Positions 22,689-34,998 of a stretch of 64,000 nt of DNA are shown piece by piece. The notes beneath the pieces were generated by a model. The model worked only from the letters and a program-made list of their open reading frames with translations, was not told the origin of the DNA and searched no databases. Made by a program: the position numbers and the translations under genes. This DNA is from Tetrahymena elliotti 4EA. Lineage: Eukaryota; Ciliophora; Oligohymenophorea; Hymenostomatida; Tetrahymenidae. The stretch spans positions 197,163 through 261,162 of the forward strand of contig JH720350.1 in assembly GCA_000231825.2 (NCBI GenBank). Reading direction: 5' to 3'. Each line of letters begins with the position of its first letter. The first letter of the stretch is position 1.

Positions 22689-24390
22689 TTATATATGTAT
22701 CGTATACTATTTATTTTAAAGATAGGAGAAGTCTTAAATTCTTTTTTTTAATTAAATTACTTGTTTGGATAGGATCTTATTAAATTTTTATTAAAGGCTG
22801 ATTTTAGCCCCTCACTCACTAACATACTAACTAAATAGTTAACTAATTAAATCCATAGTTAAGTTTTTAAAGCATTCATTTAGTTAAAAAAGAATCTTCT
22901 CAAATATTCTTTCTACTAATAATAATATCTTTCTTTGCAATTTGATGCATCTTAAATTTAATTATTTTCAAATTTATGATTAACCATTCTTACAAATCAA
23001 TTATTATATTTATCTTCATAAACTGTTCTGTTACGAATTCACAAATTAATCATCTTTTCATTTATTTTAAAATTCATTTTAAATTTTACCTCAAAATTGT
23101 TTGAATAAAAATAATTTTCTTTTTTAAACTGTTTTAGTAGATCAAAATAAAATAGAGATATTCTTTCCTCTGTTTAATATTAGACTTTAACTACCACATC
23201 TGCTACATAATACTAATTAATACATGGTCATCACTTAGCAAGCTCCTACTGCAGCTTACTTTTTATTTTTTAAAAAAAATTAAATTAAAAAAATCTTAAG
23301 AAATAAATATTTAAATTTAGATATCATGACAATAAAAATGATTATTTGTTAAATTGAAAAAATTTTATTAATTGATTATTTCTACCTATACCTCTAACTT
23401 CACCAGTAAAATGATCATGGTGTGTAACTTTAAAATAAAAAATTTTAATTTTATTTAGCAAGATAATTTAAAATTAAAAAGATGAAGAATTATAAAATTA
23501 CAATTCAAACATTTTTTTGGATTTTAAAAAAAGCTTTAATTTTACTGTATATTAAAAAAATTTTCTTTAAATGAAAATGGTGTTTGAAAATTTTTATTTT
23601 AAATAAAATGTCATGAAATATTTTTCAAATGTCAATACTACCTAATTTAACAAAATTAATATAATTAAAATTTTCTTTAATTAATTTTTTAATATTTACT
23701 TTGAGTTAGAAAGTTTAGATTTTTTTACTTTAAAATAAATAAATTTTTTTGAAACAGTATTTTTACAAGAGATTTAGGTTTAAGTATTTTAAGATTAGAG
23801 TAATATGCTAACATAAACTCATATGCCTTATTCTTTATCTTAATTTGACCAAAACAGATAGAAAATGACTGAAATAATAAGATATAAATGACAATAAAAC
23901 TTTAAAAAGTTACAAAAAATTGTAATTGCTTAAATATTTAAGAGAGTGAAAAAAAGTAAAAAGTGAATATAATTTATAAAGAATGAGTATAAAATTAATT
24001 GATAAAAATTTCAAATCAATTCCTTAAAATTAGCTGTCTATTTGGAGAGAGGATAAGAATATTAGAATTGGGACATTTTGCACCCAAAAGCTTATTGATA
24101 TGTTCAAATATGATTAAAATGAGTAAAAAAATATTTCAAATAAAAGTAATAGATAATTAAACTAAGTTATATGATACTTTTTGAGAGCTCAGTTATTAAT
24201 TCATTAATAATTTATTAATTTTTACAAAGTTTTTTTTATGAAATTAATTGAATAGATAGATGTTAAGTTAAATTTTTTAATCAAATTAATTTTAGGTAAA
24301 TTGATTTAATTTAGTTTGAATTTTATTTAGACATTAAGCATGAACATAAATGAAAACTATTAAATTTTTTATTTTAAGCTTTTTATCACA
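22689..24390. other. Intergenic spacer
   Basis: AT-rich sequence between two genes on the minus strand. A short minus-strand stretch near 23395-23432 reads THHDHFTGEVRG between AG- and GT-like borders and could be a tiny exon, but no full gene can be built around it. Otherwise nothing coding was recognised. Confidence 0.4.
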
Positions 24391-26102
24391 TCAAGCAATA
24401 ATAACATCAGGTTGTTGAATTCTTTCTATAACCATCTTTTCGTTTTCAGCTTCATACTCTTATTTAACAGATTTGAGCTATGAAAAAAAATGTTAAATTA
24501 TTTTTATAAATAAAATAGTTTTACTAATTCGAATAAATTCTTTAAAGGAACGAGAACTTCTTCTCTGTGGTCAATATCTTGTCCTTAATTGAATTCGATA
24601 CAATTAAGTTTTCTATTGATTTTGAATAATCTTTCTACTTTATTAATATCAGCTTACAATTCTGCTACATCTTTATAGCTAACTTTGATATCCTTGTCAA
24701 GCTTACTGTTTGTGTAAAAAATATATGTTTTTAAAATTATTTGAAAGGGGTTATTATATTTTTTTACTCAATTCTATATCTTGTATAAACTTTCATTAAC
24801 TTTCTGATTTCTTTTATGGTAAAGCAAATTCTAACCTACTTAGCTATACCCTATTAAAAAATATATTCTCATTATCTGTATAAATCTATTAATTGTTTTA
24901 CTAAGTTTCCTTCCTTTTGAAGTTCCTTGTCATTGATGATAACAAATTAATCATAAGATTCTAAGTTTTTCTCAGATTATCTATAAACATCAAGTACTAA
25001 ATTGATAAATTTGCTTGAAACTATATCCATCTAGGCAACAGATTTGCCTAATTAAGTCTATTATTAAAATAGCAAAAACAAATAAATTAACTTAAATAAG
25101 AATGTTTAAAAATTATATTTGTTTGAAATAGCTAAGCTATTATTGTTAAGATATTTTAGAATTAAATTTTTTACTTCTCCACTTCTTATACCTAAGAAGA
25201 AAAGCTTTTTGCAAGTATCAAGAGTAACTTGATAGAGGTCCTTTTGGTGAAGCTATACTACAAGTTCAAAGCAATCTTAAGCTTCTCTAAATCTCTATTA
25301 ATTAATTATTTATAAGATTTTATTAAGGTTTATTTTATATAGAAAAGAATCAAAAACAAACTAACAAAATGTGATTGTTTTATTTAATTTACTTTTAAAC
25401 CTAAGTAAATACAACCACAGTAATACTTGTAATTGTAGAAATCACCATCATCAATTCCTAAACAATAAAATAAATTTCATTAAGAAATTAAACATGATTT
25501 TAGTATTTTTTTACTTGATCTAACTTCTAAATGAATCAAAGGCTTTTCAATAATTCTAAGTGCACTCTTGTACATCTTAGCTCTTAAACAAAGTTCAACA
25601 AACATTGAGTGCAAACGAGTCAAACCAATTTTTTCTTATTCCAAACTTCTGCAAGCAAACTTTTGTTATGATTTATAAATGAAAAAGTTAGGAATTAAAC
25701 CAAATAAAGTTATTTGTTCTTTTAAATGATGAATGATAAATTATATTTAAATCATTTAATTACTTCGAATGCCTTAATGGCTTTAATTGCGTTGTTATTT
25801 TCAATCATAAATTTCTTATATTCGTCAGCAACTTTATACAATTTATCGATTTTGTGGCTGATTTACTTTCCATTAGTCAAAGATTTCAAGAATCTATCGA
25901 AAATATTGTAGCTAGTTTTCACATCTAAGTATTAAAGACAGTATAAGAATATGAGCTAATGAGTTTCCATATCTTAGTTTTAAATGGCAGTAAAAATTTA
26001 AACTGCTTGCTTCTTGAATGTTGAATCTTAACTTTCTAATTTCTTGACTAAGCTGTCATAGTTTTGTTCTGAAGACAATTTAATAAATTCGTTAATATTC
26101 AT
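24391..26102 (-). CDS. CSN3: COP9 signalosome complex subunit 3
   Basis: PCI-domain subunit of the COP9 signalosome, which removes Nedd8 from cullins and so regulates ubiquitin ligases. Exons 25764-26102, 25515-25659, 25393-25457, 25175-25294, 24902-25057, 24768-24850, 24525-24705 and 24391-24477 give 391 residues. The strongest matches to the family are LTRLHSMFVELCLRAKMYKS, then GDFYNYKYYCGCIYLGLK (human has a similar CYYYYGGMIYTGLK), and the PCI region from GNLGIAKQVRICFTIKEIRK (human MGLVKQCLSSLYKKNIQ) through IEFNQGQDID, equivalent to the INQKDGMVSF wing. The protein is mostly helical, as expected of TPR-like repeats. The 117-base segment 25058-25174 is treated as an intron but is stop-free and divisible by three; retaining it gives 430 residues, nearer human CSN3 (423). 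Subunit assignment is good but not certain, since PCI proteins resemble each other. Confidence 0.82.
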
Positions 26103-27200
26103 TTTTTTTGCTGGCTTTTAATGCTTGCTTTGCTTTTATGTATTTATATATCTTTTTCCTTTTATTTTAAAAGCTTTATTCTTTCTGATCGATATTTTTG
26201 ATATTATATGGGAGAATGGGATAGATAGATAGTTAAATTCTTTATATGCTTATTTTATTGCTTCTATTTGAAGATATACATACGATCTTTTACTTTCTTA
26301 TTAACTTTTAGGCAAATCCTTTTCATTGTTTCATAGTCACTCTAATTTTTTTTTTTGCAAAATCCATTTGATAAATAATAAAACTAAATAGATCCTTTGC
26401 TTTTTTTCTTTTGATTCTAACCTTTTTTCTATTCATATCACTTCTTATCCTTTAGAATTATTCAGAATTCTCATTAAGCATATATATAAACCATCTATAT
26501 ATCTAACAAGAAAACGATATTCTCTCTTTTCTTAGCATTAATGATCTTATCTGAAACATAAACTTATTCTTCTATATAAAACTTACCAAACCCTTTAAAT
26601 GTCTAAGTGATCATATTATTCAACTCAAAATCGATCAAATAATATCTTTTGCTTTTCAAATTAATAAATCAATCAAATAATTTTGAAAAAGAAATATTTT
26701 ATTCATATTTAAATCTCAAAATTAACATTTTATAAAATAATTTTGGCTTAATCTAAAATTTTCTAAACATCTTGAGTTAATGAATTCAACAACGGAAAAG
26801 CAAGTATTTATTTAAGAAAAATAAACTTAAAGAGTAAAATAATTGTTGGATTAGTTAGAATATATAGACTTAAATATTGCCATAGTTTTTGTTATTAACC
26901 CAAATAAATAGTTAGACACATAATAATTATATAATTTAACTACAAAATTATCTCTTTTTTATGTAAAAATAACATTTTAGGTTTGAATTAACTAACTTAC
27001 TTTATTTGTTAATTTGTAATTAATAAAATAAATTTTACTAAGATATATGCACTGAATCTGATAAATTCGATGGAGACGATTGGGCTCTTTAAAAGCCAAC
27101 GTGTATTATTAGAAATAGTTAATATAATAAATTTGAAATTACTGTGATTGTTAATCGATTGAAATAAAAGGAAATTTAATTCTGATATTTATTTAGAAAA
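26103..27200. other. Intergenic spacer between divergent CSN3 and TFIIA genes
   Basis: AT-rich, probably carrying both promoters. At about 27040-27180 a plus-strand ciliate-code frame without an ATG reads TESDKFDGDDWALQKPTC and stays open to a TGA just before the TFIIA start; its composition is more gene-like than the rest. It may be an exon remnant or leader sequence. Confidence 0.4.
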
Positions 27201-28496
27201 ATGAGCAATAATAATAACTAGAAAGAAATTCTAAATCTTACTAAAAGGGTTTATGAGGATGTTATAAATAAAGTTTGCCAAAAGTTACTTGATGATCACG
27301 AGGAAAATGAAGGATTGGCAGAAGAAATTATTGATTAGTTGAAATCTGTAAAACATTTATCAATAAGTTTTATAAATTATTTATAACAAATAAATTCATA
27401 ATCATTCTAAAAAACTTTCTAAAAATTAACTTTTATTTTATTTAATAATAATTTTAGCTTTGGAAAAGAAAAATAGAAGAGCGTAAAGTTTATATACCTA
27501 CAGAATTACCCAATAACTAAGTGGTAAGCGTTATCTTCGGTTTATTTATCTTTATATTTTGATAAACAAATAAAAATTTATTCAATGCGAATTATTAACA
27601 CGCTTTTCATTACTAAAACACAGAATGATGGAACTCAAAAGAAAGAAGGTTCCACTGCAAGTTAATCTAAATAGAGTGGCAGTGTCCTTCAACCTAATAG
27701 TGGAAAGAATGAACTTTCAGAAGAAAAAACATAAGAACTTTTGCATAATGTGTTTTAATAGAAAATAAATCACTCTCATCCTAATTCTGATATTTAAGGC
27801 AATACTATTAAAAAAATAAAGACTGAAGAAAACTCAAATTATTGTAAGACTAAATAAAATTATTTCATATTTCAATGTTCATTCTAGCATAATTGATTTA
27901 AATTTTTTAAATTTACTCAAAAGAACCTCCATATACAGCAAGTATTAAATTAGAAGAAATAAGTCCTAATTTTGGTGCATCTGATCATTAAGATGAATTT
28001 GAATTGAATCGTTTGTAGCAAGAAAATGCTTAAATGACTCATCAAAAACCAGAGACAAATATTGAAGTTGATGACTTTTAAGGAGGATAACATAGTCATA
28101 GAAATATCAAATAAGAGGAACAATAAATAGATTTTATCAATGCCATTGTATTAATTTAAACTAGTTTAAAAACCTTTCAATTTTCTAAAAAAAATAACAA
28201 ATGAATTATTTTAAATAAATTGTTTGTTAAAATAGAGAACTGATAACCATGAAGACGAAGATAGTGAGGAAGATCAAATTGATCATTTAGAACAAGAAAG
28301 AAAAAAAGAAAATAAAAATGAGCTCTTCTTACTATAACAAGATGAGCATAAAACTGATTGCTATATTTGTGGGTACTATAGTGTAATGAAAAAGAAGACA
28401 GCTAAAAAGTTTAAAATATCTTTTGAAAAAATGATTCTTTCTGCAGATGGAAAAGATTACATTCTTTCTGGTCTTAGTGGAGATCTCGAATGGTGA
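27201..28496 (+). CDS. TFIIA-L: Transcription initiation factor IIA large (alpha/beta) subunit
   Basis: General RNA polymerase II factor that binds TBP on the TATA box together with the small gamma subunit. Exons 27201-27347, 27458-27523, 27624-27843, 27924-28147 and 28236-28496 encode 305 residues in phase. The N-terminal four-helix-bundle part is VYEDVINKVCQKLLDD with EEIIDQLKSLWKRKIEE, matching yeast and human IYRSVIEDVI...ELKxLWExKL. A long Gln/Asn/Glu-rich linker follows, ending in an acidic stretch DNHEDEDSEEDQIDHLE, as in other TFIIA-L. The C-terminal beta-barrel has CGYYSVMKKKTAKKFKISFE, MILSADGKDYIL and the terminal SGDLEW, equivalent to the family's GE-FDW/F end. The linker has no similarity that I can recognise. 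Start is the first ATG; five glutamines in the linker are TAA or TAG. Confidence 0.93.
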
Positions 28497-29798
28497 TTAA
28501 TTTATTATTTAAAAATATCTCTCAAACTGTTAGTTTTCCTATCTATCTATATTAAATACTGATAGCCAGTCAGCCAACCAGTCACCCATCTTCAAATAAA
28601 TAAATCAATCCAAAAAAATAAATAAACTCATTCATCAACCTAAAAACTAATCATTTTAAATTTAAATTAAAATATTTATATATAAACTAATGTATTAAAT
28701 TTATTATTTACCAACCAACACCAACAAGTGTTCAATCGTATATATGTCATGGTATTTTTTAAAATAAATGTAAATATTAACACTAAAACATCATCTCAAA
28801 CATTTGATAGCATAATCAATTTCTCTTTTAATATATAGGATTTTTGGTTGATTCTGTTACAGTGATATTTTGTATATAAAATAGGGAGAGAGATTAAAAC
28901 ATTTTTTATACAATTATTAATGAGACATCACATGAACCACTTTTTCAATATTTCAATAATTTGTCATATTGTCTTGGCCTTAATTTATAAGAATTTACAG
29001 TATTTTTTCTTTTACCAGTTAAAATATCAATTTAATATTTATATGAGAGTTTTTAACGGTGAGTAATTTACTTACTTACTTTCTTTTGGGTTATTTTGAT
29101 TGATCACATGTGAATAATAAACTTGCTTAATACCTAATTTTATGATAAAATAAATGAATATTAAAAAATTATCAAAATTAGAAAGAAAGCCTTATTTTAT
29201 TGAACATATTATCAAATTCAAAGTATATTATAATAATAAAACAAAAAAAAATTAATTCAATATACTTTAAATTGTAATTACTTTATTTTTTGATAATTAT
29301 TTAATAAAAATTTGAATTTATGAACACTAATTTACTCGCATTTACTATATATGTCTTAGACTCATTTGTTTGTTGTTTTAATATTTATTCCATATTTTGG
29401 TCATTATTTTATTCTTAAAATATTTGATATTTATTTTTTTGCTCTTCCTTTCCCACTTAAAAAATAAAAGATTAATTTCTAGATTATAAAATAGAATTTT
29501 TATTTTAAAAGTATTTGTTTTTTTATGTAATTTAATTCTAATTAATCCTGATTGAATATAAAGCGTTTATAATCAATTCAATTTTTTTGAGATTGATTGA
29601 AGATGCAATTAATTAGATTTTATAATATTTAAAAAAATATAATTCAAATTAAATTTAAAAGAATTTATATGTAGAAATTTCTAATTATTTAGAGGAAATA
29701 TTAGAATGCAAAATAAAATTATAGAAATTTAGAAACATTTTAAGATGTGATTAGATGAAAGTAAATTTAATAAATCATATTCAAAATTATTCATTTGT
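28497..29798. other. Intergenic spacer
   Basis: AT-rich sequence between the 3' ends of convergent genes. Short CCAGTCAGCCAACCAGTCACC-like motif (split over 28563-28584) is the only sequence of unusual composition. No coding frame was recognised. Confidence 0.45.
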
Positions 29799-30635
29799 TC
29801 ATTAGAAGGCTTAATCAATTTAATCTTCAGTAGTGATTTCATCACCTAATTTTTCAATTACATAGGTAAACTATCTATCTACCTCAAGAAGTTTTTCAGC
29901 AAATTCAATATCCTAATCTTTATACTTTTAAGTTACTCTTCCTAAAACATCAGTAGGAGAATCAGGTTCAAGATTGACACCTTCATCAAGAATCAATTTA
30001 TTTTTTTTATCTCTCATATTTAATTAGCCAATTTTTCTAATAAATTTAGGGTTCTTAAGGTTGATTTACTTTTCTCCTTCTTTCTTTAAGTCAGTGAATA
30101 CTTTTAAGTATAACTTTGAGGAGAATTTCATTATTTTTTTCACAAGATCAAATGTTTTTTCTTTTGTTAAAACTTCAAAAACTTCAGGTTTAACATTCAT
30201 AGCAGGTTCAATACCCTTCAAGCTATTTTCGAAACCTTCATGAATTTCATTTAATAATTTATTAATTTCATTATCATTTTTGAAATCAGATTCCAAAGCA
30301 ACAGCTAAATCTTATTCATCTATATCATACTTGATTAAGATTGTCTCCTTCTTTTGATCAAAGATTTCTTAAACTTCACTTCTGATATATCCTCCTGCTG
30401 TGCTTTCGATTTCCTTTTAGTATTTACCTCCAGTTTCATTAATCATTCTTTAAATTACTTTAGCAGTAGTTATGAACTAGCTTTATGACTAGGATTTTAA
30501 ATCTTTCAAGAATAAAATGACTTAGTCTTTTGAAAGTCTAACTCTGGCTTTACTTTTACCAAAAACCATATAGAGTCCTCCTAAAATTCCTAAACCTATA
30601 GAGCCTAATAACAATAATTTAGATCCTTTTTCCAT
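29799..30635 (-). CDS. Unknown protein with N-terminal membrane anchor
   Basis: A single-exon frame of 279 codons, ending in TGA and free of other TGA codons, with normal ciliate Gln (TAA/TAG) use. Residues 1-4 are polar, then LLLLGSIGLGILGGLYMVFG (about 7-26) forms one hydrophobic helix with a glycine zipper, followed by a positive stretch GKSKARVRLSK; the bulk of the protein would then face the cytosol or matrix. The rest is charged and predicted helical, with QDLAVALESDFKNDNEINKL, VKPEVFEVLTKEKTF and a Lys-rich LYLKVFTDLKKEGEKQ. It ends in an acidic tail with LGDEITTED. I recognise no family. The anchor resembles those of single-pass mitochondrial or ER proteins, but that is only a resemblance. 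It sits alone between two spacers. Confidence 0.8.
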
Positions 30636-31488
30636 CTCGTTTTAAAATGTAAAAATCTTTTTCTAGAAATTATATCTTTACTTTTGAAATTATAAATAAT
30701 TAATTGGTTAATATTTTTTAATTAGATTATTTTATCATATCAAAAAAGATATAATTAACATTTCATATCTATCTCCTTAAAATTAATCTTTCATTTAATT
30801 AACAACTATAAAAATTGTAAAAATAAATTTTTATAAAAAATTAAATCAGAAAAAAACTTTATTCTCATTTGATCATTCATTTGAGATCATTTATTTTTTT
30901 TTTATAAATATTAATATTTTTTTTAGTTAATTTCTAAATCTAATTTTTAATTTTTAATTTTTTGATCGCAAAGTGAACAATAAAGATAATAGAAGATTCT
31001 TTTTAATATAATAGTAAATTAAATTTGAGATTTGCTTTGCTTTCATTTCAAATCAATTTAAGTTTTATTTTAGTGTTTCTATGGTCTGTTTAAATATAAC
31101 CAAAAATGTGAATTAATTTGAAAGCCTCTCTTAAAAATCAATAATAAAATGTTAACAAAATTAATTATTTGTTGAATGAAAATTTATTTTATTTTGAAAA
31201 ATTAAATTGAAAGAGCATTAATTCAATTATATTTTTAGAACTATTTAGATATTATTAGATGCTAATTTATTTAAAATATTATTTTATCTTTTTTTATCAA
31301 GAAAAAAATCAATAGAGTTTTTTATTAATAGAAAAACAAAAAATAAAATTTAGAGAAGAAATAAGATATTTTTTTAATTAATCATACAGATAATATTTTG
31401 TAACTTTATTCAGTTTAATTTAATCACTATTGCATGGAATATATATTTTATTAAATAAATAAATCACTGTAATATTTTGAAACTGTTG
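30636..31488. other. Intergenic spacer
   Basis: AT-rich sequence between two minus-strand genes. Its right end (31391-31469) is a degenerate copy of the adjacent gene's 3' end (separate entry). Otherwise no coding frame or RNA gene was recognised. Confidence 0.5.
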
Positions 31489-31548
31489 TCAGTTTAATTT
31501 AACAGCTATTGCATGGAAAATAGATTTTATTAAATCTATAAGTGGCTA
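31391..31548. repeat. 79-bp direct duplication spanning a gene's stop codon
   Basis: Copy A, 31391-31469, and copy B, 31470-31548, both start TAATATTTTG and share CAGTTTAATTTAA and CTATTGCATGGAA in register. Copy B contains the last codons and TGA of the coiled-coil gene on the minus strand. Copy A, immediately downstream of the stop, would still read IFHAIVIKLN followed by TGA, against IFHAIAVKLN in copy B. Confidence 0.8.
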
Positions 31549-33504
31549 ATCTTTTTCTAACTCTTCTTTTGGAATGAGTTATAGAGCTTAAGCCTTACTT
31601 ACAACTAAGTCTTTACATAAATTAATCTAAATATTTTTGTTGAGCAGGTCCTACTAATAAGTGGATATGGAACCTTTCATCCATTTTAATTAAACTTGTG
31701 CTGTCTTTATTTTTTCAAGCTCTGAATTCTTTGTTTCTATTTGCTTTTGAAGAGATGAAAGTTAATTTTCTAAGAAAGTTTTTTCAGTTTTTTCCTTTTT
31801 CATTTTTTCCTGATATATATTGAGCGCGTAAACTTCTTCATTGTACTTCTTATTAACTTAATGATACTCGCCTTACCAAAAGTTGTAATAATTATTTGAT
31901 TCATCGAGTTTCTTTTCCAGCCTTTCTACTTCAAGCAAAGCCAGCTTCTTCTCTTCTGATAACTTTTATTTTTCTTTTTCAATAGATTCTGTCTTACGGA
32001 AATAATTAGCTGCAATATCATCAAACACTTTTTAACTTCTTCTTAAAGTTTCAACTTCTTTTTCCATATCTGAGTAAGTGAATTTTATTTTATCAATCTC
32101 TTTGCATTTCTCGTAGTAGAGAGCTCTGTAAGTTTTTTATGAAATAGGTTCAATAATAGCGTCTTGGATTGTTCTTAGAATTTTTTTGGTCAATTTGTCT
32201 GTTTTTCTCTTAATTCCTTTTTAAAATTCTAAATCAGTAAGCTCATCTCTTTCGCTTTCTTCCAATTCAACCTTTTCTAATTATTCTGCCTCTTGTCCTT
32301 TTTCTTCTAGCATTCCTTTCAGAATTTAAATACATTCCTTTGAATACTATTCACTAGCTTCACTATGTTTCTATTAGGATTGCTACTTAACAATATCTAA
32401 AAATTTAGTCACTTTTGAACCGAGAGCAAGTGCTCTTTTTACTTTTTAAAGTTTTTAGAAACCTGAAAGAGTCTATAAGTGAGTAGCACTCTTTGTTTTA
32501 ACTGTGAATTGCTTTGCAGATGTGTCTTTTTTGACTGCTGGAATATTTTAAAGGGTAGTAATTTATTACTAACTAAATTCAGTGTTTTAAATATTTTGGC
32601 TGACTATCTCATTATTAGCCTAAGTTGGTAATTAGGGTTTTTAAAACTCCTGAAAGATTTAAGTATCCTCAAAATCATTAATATTATTAAGTGAATTAAT
32701 ATTATTTCCATTTAGTTTTCTTTTGTAATGTTAAAGATTTGAGACACTTCTTGTACTTGAAACTAAATTGTGGAACGTTTTTTAACCTTGCGATGAAACT
32801 ACATTCCTCTCATATTTTATGGGAGAATAAAAATAGTTCTTTGATGAACTATTTGTAGGATTTGCTGTGTGTAATCTTGAGGGTTTTGGCGGTTCTGTTT
32901 CTAATGTACCTAAATTGCTGTAATTTAAGCGATTAGTGTTATAATTAGATTCAGTAAGCATAGCTTAGCTTTATGACTTTTAATTGTCTATTGGTGATTG
33001 AGTTAATTTCATTAAAATATTAACACTATTTTGATTTTGTTTTGGCTGATGTTATGCCTAAACTATTGCGTTATCCTAAAATTCTTATCCACCAGAATGA
33101 ATATCTTCTTTAGAAATATTTTTGTTAGAATATCCTTTTTTCTAAGGAGAGTAGCTTATATTAGGGATTGGCTTCAGAGTAGGTTGAAAATTCCTTAAAG
33201 CATAACTAGCTTAATTTTTTTTGATACCATCCATATCAAATTATCTATATGAGTGAACATAGCTACCAATCTTACTGTTTTCTGAAATTAATTTATTGTT
33301 TAATACTTAGCTACCATTCTAAATATCGAAACCACTTTTTCTTCTCTAAATAGATGAAGCAGATGCCTAAGGACTAAAGAATTAATGGTGAGTTTATGAT
33401 TGCAAAGCAGCTTAGCTTATATATTCTTACTTTTAATTGATTTTTATATTTTGTTTAGAACTTTGTTGAGTTCTATCTGTTTTGATATTATTCATACTTT
33501 ACAT
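31489..33504 (-). CDS. Coiled-coil protein, unknown
   Basis: A single-exon frame of 672 codons (671 residues) with no internal TGA. The N-terminal half (about 1-330) is low in hydrophobics and rich in Asn, Ser and Gln, with scattered basic SP/TP sites such as FSPQASASS, ISYSPQKKG and KLTQSPIDN; it is probably disordered and phosphorylated. From about 375 a long coiled coil begins: EEKGQEAEQLEKVELEESER, RKTDKLTKKILRTIQD, then several heptad blocks rich in Lys and Glu up to about 620. It ends DLIKSIFHAIAVKLN. The layout resembles ciliary or cytoskeletal scaffold proteins of ciliates, but no family is recognised. First ATG is 33504; a second in-frame ATG follows two codons later. Its last codons are duplicated just downstream. 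Confidence 0.85.
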
Positions 33505-34998
33505 ACTTATTTTTATTACTGGATAAATCAAAATTTAAGTAAATTAAATTCTCTTAATTAAAAATATGGTTGTAAAACAATCATTCGGATTTAAAAGTAA
33601 TCTAACTCTAGTGTCTTATTATTTTCCATCTTAGAAAATAAAATTCAGAAAGATTAATTGTGATAAATAAGCTTATTTATTATCACTTCTTATATTTATA
33701 TAATCTAAGCAATTTATACAATTTAAAGATTTTTTTACATGTAATTTATCATTTTTTATCTTTTCAAATCTAATAAAAAAGCTAGATAATCAAAACTTCA
33801 AAAAAAAAATTTTCCAATAGATTTTTATTTAGTGTAAAAGAAATTTTCTATTTGAATGTTTAGTTAAATATAATAAAACTTCGTTTGAATTTTAAAGGAA
33901 ATTTATAAAATATTTTATGAAAAAATCACTTGGAAAAAATATATAAAACAATTAGATTTGAATTAAAAAACAGTTTTAAAATTTTCTTTTTTAAATCTAA
34001 TAAAAATTATTTAAAGGAAATTACAAATCAATTTCATTAAATATTTATTTTAATGATATAGTTAGAATTAAAAACAATGTAAATTTTAATTTATGATGTA
34101 ATATTTTGCAAAATAAAAGTATTTAGTGATTNNNNNNNNNNNNNNNNNNNNNNNNNNNNNNNNNNNNNNNNNNNNNNNNNNNNNNNNNNNNNNNNNNNNN
34201 NNNNNNNNNNNNNNNNNNNNNNNNNNNNNNNNNNNNNNNNNNNNNNNNNNNNNNNNNNNNNNNNNNNNNNNNNNNNNNNNNNNNNNNNNNNNNNNNNNNN
34301 NNNNNNNNNNNNNNNNNNNNNNNNNNNNNNNNNNNNNNNNNNNNNNNNNNNNNNNNNNNNNNNNNNNNNNNNNNNNNNNNNNNNNNNNNNNNNNNNNNNN
34401 NNNNNNNNNNNNGATTCTTAATTAAAACAGTAATTTTTAATTAGACTTAATCTTCTAATAATTCCCTTCCTTCTTCCCTTATCATAATTTAAATATCAAT
34501 TTATTAATTATCTCTTTAGTTAAAAATATAAAACCTTTACAAATTTTTTCAAATATTTTAAAAACCTCAGTTTCTTTAACAGTTTAACAGGAAATTTAAT
34601 AGATTTAAAAGAGTTTGACAATTTATGAATAAATGTAAAATGTAGAACTTCTATGTATTAGCTTCGTTTAATATTTATGAATTTTTTTTTAATTTGATGT
34701 AAAATTTATTTTATTTTTTTCAAAGATTTTTGAAAATAATTTAGAAATTGAGGGATACAGTTTGATTTAAATGAAGAAGATTTCATTGAATTGTTTTAAA
34801 GATTTTTTTGATAAAATATAAGATTTTTCTAAGCATATTTGATTGATTATGCAAATGATAATCTTAGATAATTAAATATTAACTTTTTTTTGATAATTTA
34901 TCAAAAAGTATTAACATTAGTTTTATAAAAAGCAGTAGTTATTTATTATTTGGCATATATTATAACTGGACAATTAAAGATAAACTTAACTTATTAAA
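33505..34998. other. Spacer between divergent coiled-coil genes, with a gap
   Basis: AT-rich sequence carrying both promoters and an assembly gap at 34132-34412. No coding frame was recognised on either side of the gap. Confidence 0.5.
34132..34412. other. Assembly gap (281 unknown bases)
   Basis: Run of N in an intergenic region. No gene model needs it. Confidence 0.99.

Noticed and set aside
34126..34425. 99-codon plus-strand frame over the second gap
   Set aside because: Open only because of N.
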